Positions 5,346 through 5,601 of a stretch of 5,601 nt of DNA are shown in pieces. The position numbers and the translations under genes were made by a program. The notes beneath the pieces were generated by a model. The model had not been told where the DNA came from. It searched no databases and was given only the letters and a program-made list of their open reading frames with translations. Position 1 is the stretch's first letter, and each line of letters starts with the position of its first letter. Source of the DNA: an uncultured Collinsella sp. (GTDB lineage Bacteria > Actinomycetota > Coriobacteriia > Coriobacteriales > Coriobacteriaceae); contig CABQNF010000077.1 in NCBI GenBank assembly GCA_902465465.1, positions 1 through 5,601 on the forward strand. The letters are read 5' to 3'.

Positions 5346-5601
5346 GTGTTTGGTATTGGAGAGGGTGAGCTCGCGATCATCGTGGTCTTCGGCTTTTTGC
5401 TGTTTGGCCCGGATAAGCTCCCGCAGATGGGCCGCACGATCGGCCGTGCCATCCGTCAGTTCCGCGAGACGCAGGAAAAGATGACGGCCGTTGTTCAGTC
5501 CGAGATTATCGATCCGGTGAGCGAGGCCGCATCGGCCCCGGTCAAGCCCAAGAAGGCTGCTGCGACCGACGACGATTCCGATGCGGACGAGGATGCCGCC
5601 G
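5346..5601 (+). CDS. Sec-independent (twin-arginine) translocase TatA/TatB-family subunit (3' end outside window)
   Basis: The first 85 residues are visible. The protein starts with FGIGEGEL, has one membrane helix (about residues 8-20), the FGPDKLP hinge at 20-26, and an amphipathic helix beginning RTIGRAIRQFRE, then an acidic, alanine-rich, low-complexity tail. This is the TatA/TatB architecture; the subunits work with TatC to export folded proteins carrying twin-arginine signals. Lined up with E. coli TatB without gaps, E8, L9, G21 and P22 coincide, and VVQSEI sits near TatB's VQNEL, so it may be TatB rather than TatA; many databases would still call such a protein TatA/TatE family. The start is GTG at 5346, five bases after GGAGG; the ATG at 5342 is out of frame and reaches a stop after eight codons. 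tatC may follow beyond the edge. Confidence 0.9.
   Translation, partial: MFGIGEGELAIIVVFGFLLFGPDKLPQMGRTIGRAIRQFRETQEKMTAVVQSEIIDPVSEAASAPVKPKKAAATDDDSDADEDAA

Noticed and set aside
5278..5484. Plus-strand 68-codon frame starting at ATG 5278
   Set aside because: It begins almost at the predicted transcription start with no ribosome binding site and runs out of frame into the Tat gene; its arginine/serine-rich translation is typical of a shadow frame.

Overview
The window is GC-rich bacterial chromosome with strong GC at codon third positions. The gene set (family II pyrophosphatase, type Ic aspartate aminotransferase, NhaA with a long cytoplasmic loop, STAS protein, Tat subunit) and the AAAGGAG-type ribosome binding sites suggest a high-GC Gram-positive, most likely a gut Coriobacteriia member such as Collinsella. 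That assignment is inference from protein style; there is no rRNA or other marker here.

Layout: (1) the C-terminal end of a ROK-family sugar kinase (probably glucokinase), cut by the left edge; (2) ppaC, a complete manganese-dependent inorganic pyrophosphatase with its own promoter candidate and a strong intrinsic terminator; (3) a 267-base intergenic stretch holding an inverted repeat and an elaborate RNA leader (aptamer-like fold, a hairpin plus T6 that looks like a terminator inside the leader, and alternative hairpins at the ribosome binding site); (4) nhaA, a Na+/H+ antiporter; (5) a bidirectional terminator; (6) a small minus-strand gene for an 84-residue protein I cannot name with certainty; (7) a divergent promoter region; (8) a class Ic aspartate aminotransferase followed 51 bases later by (9) a STAS-domain anti-sigma factor antagonist; (10) a promoter region; and (11) the start of a TatA/TatB-family translocase gene running off the right edge.

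The genes are mostly housekeeping and do not form one pathway: sugar phosphorylation, pyrophosphate removal, ion/pH homeostasis, amino-acid metabolism, stress or sigma-factor signalling, and protein export. No mobile element, CRISPR array, tRNA or rRNA is visible. The most interesting part is the nhaA leader (about 1537-1671), which has the architecture of a cation-responsive riboswitch. It resembles, from memory, the nhaA-I (Li+) class, but class membership needs a covariance-model search.
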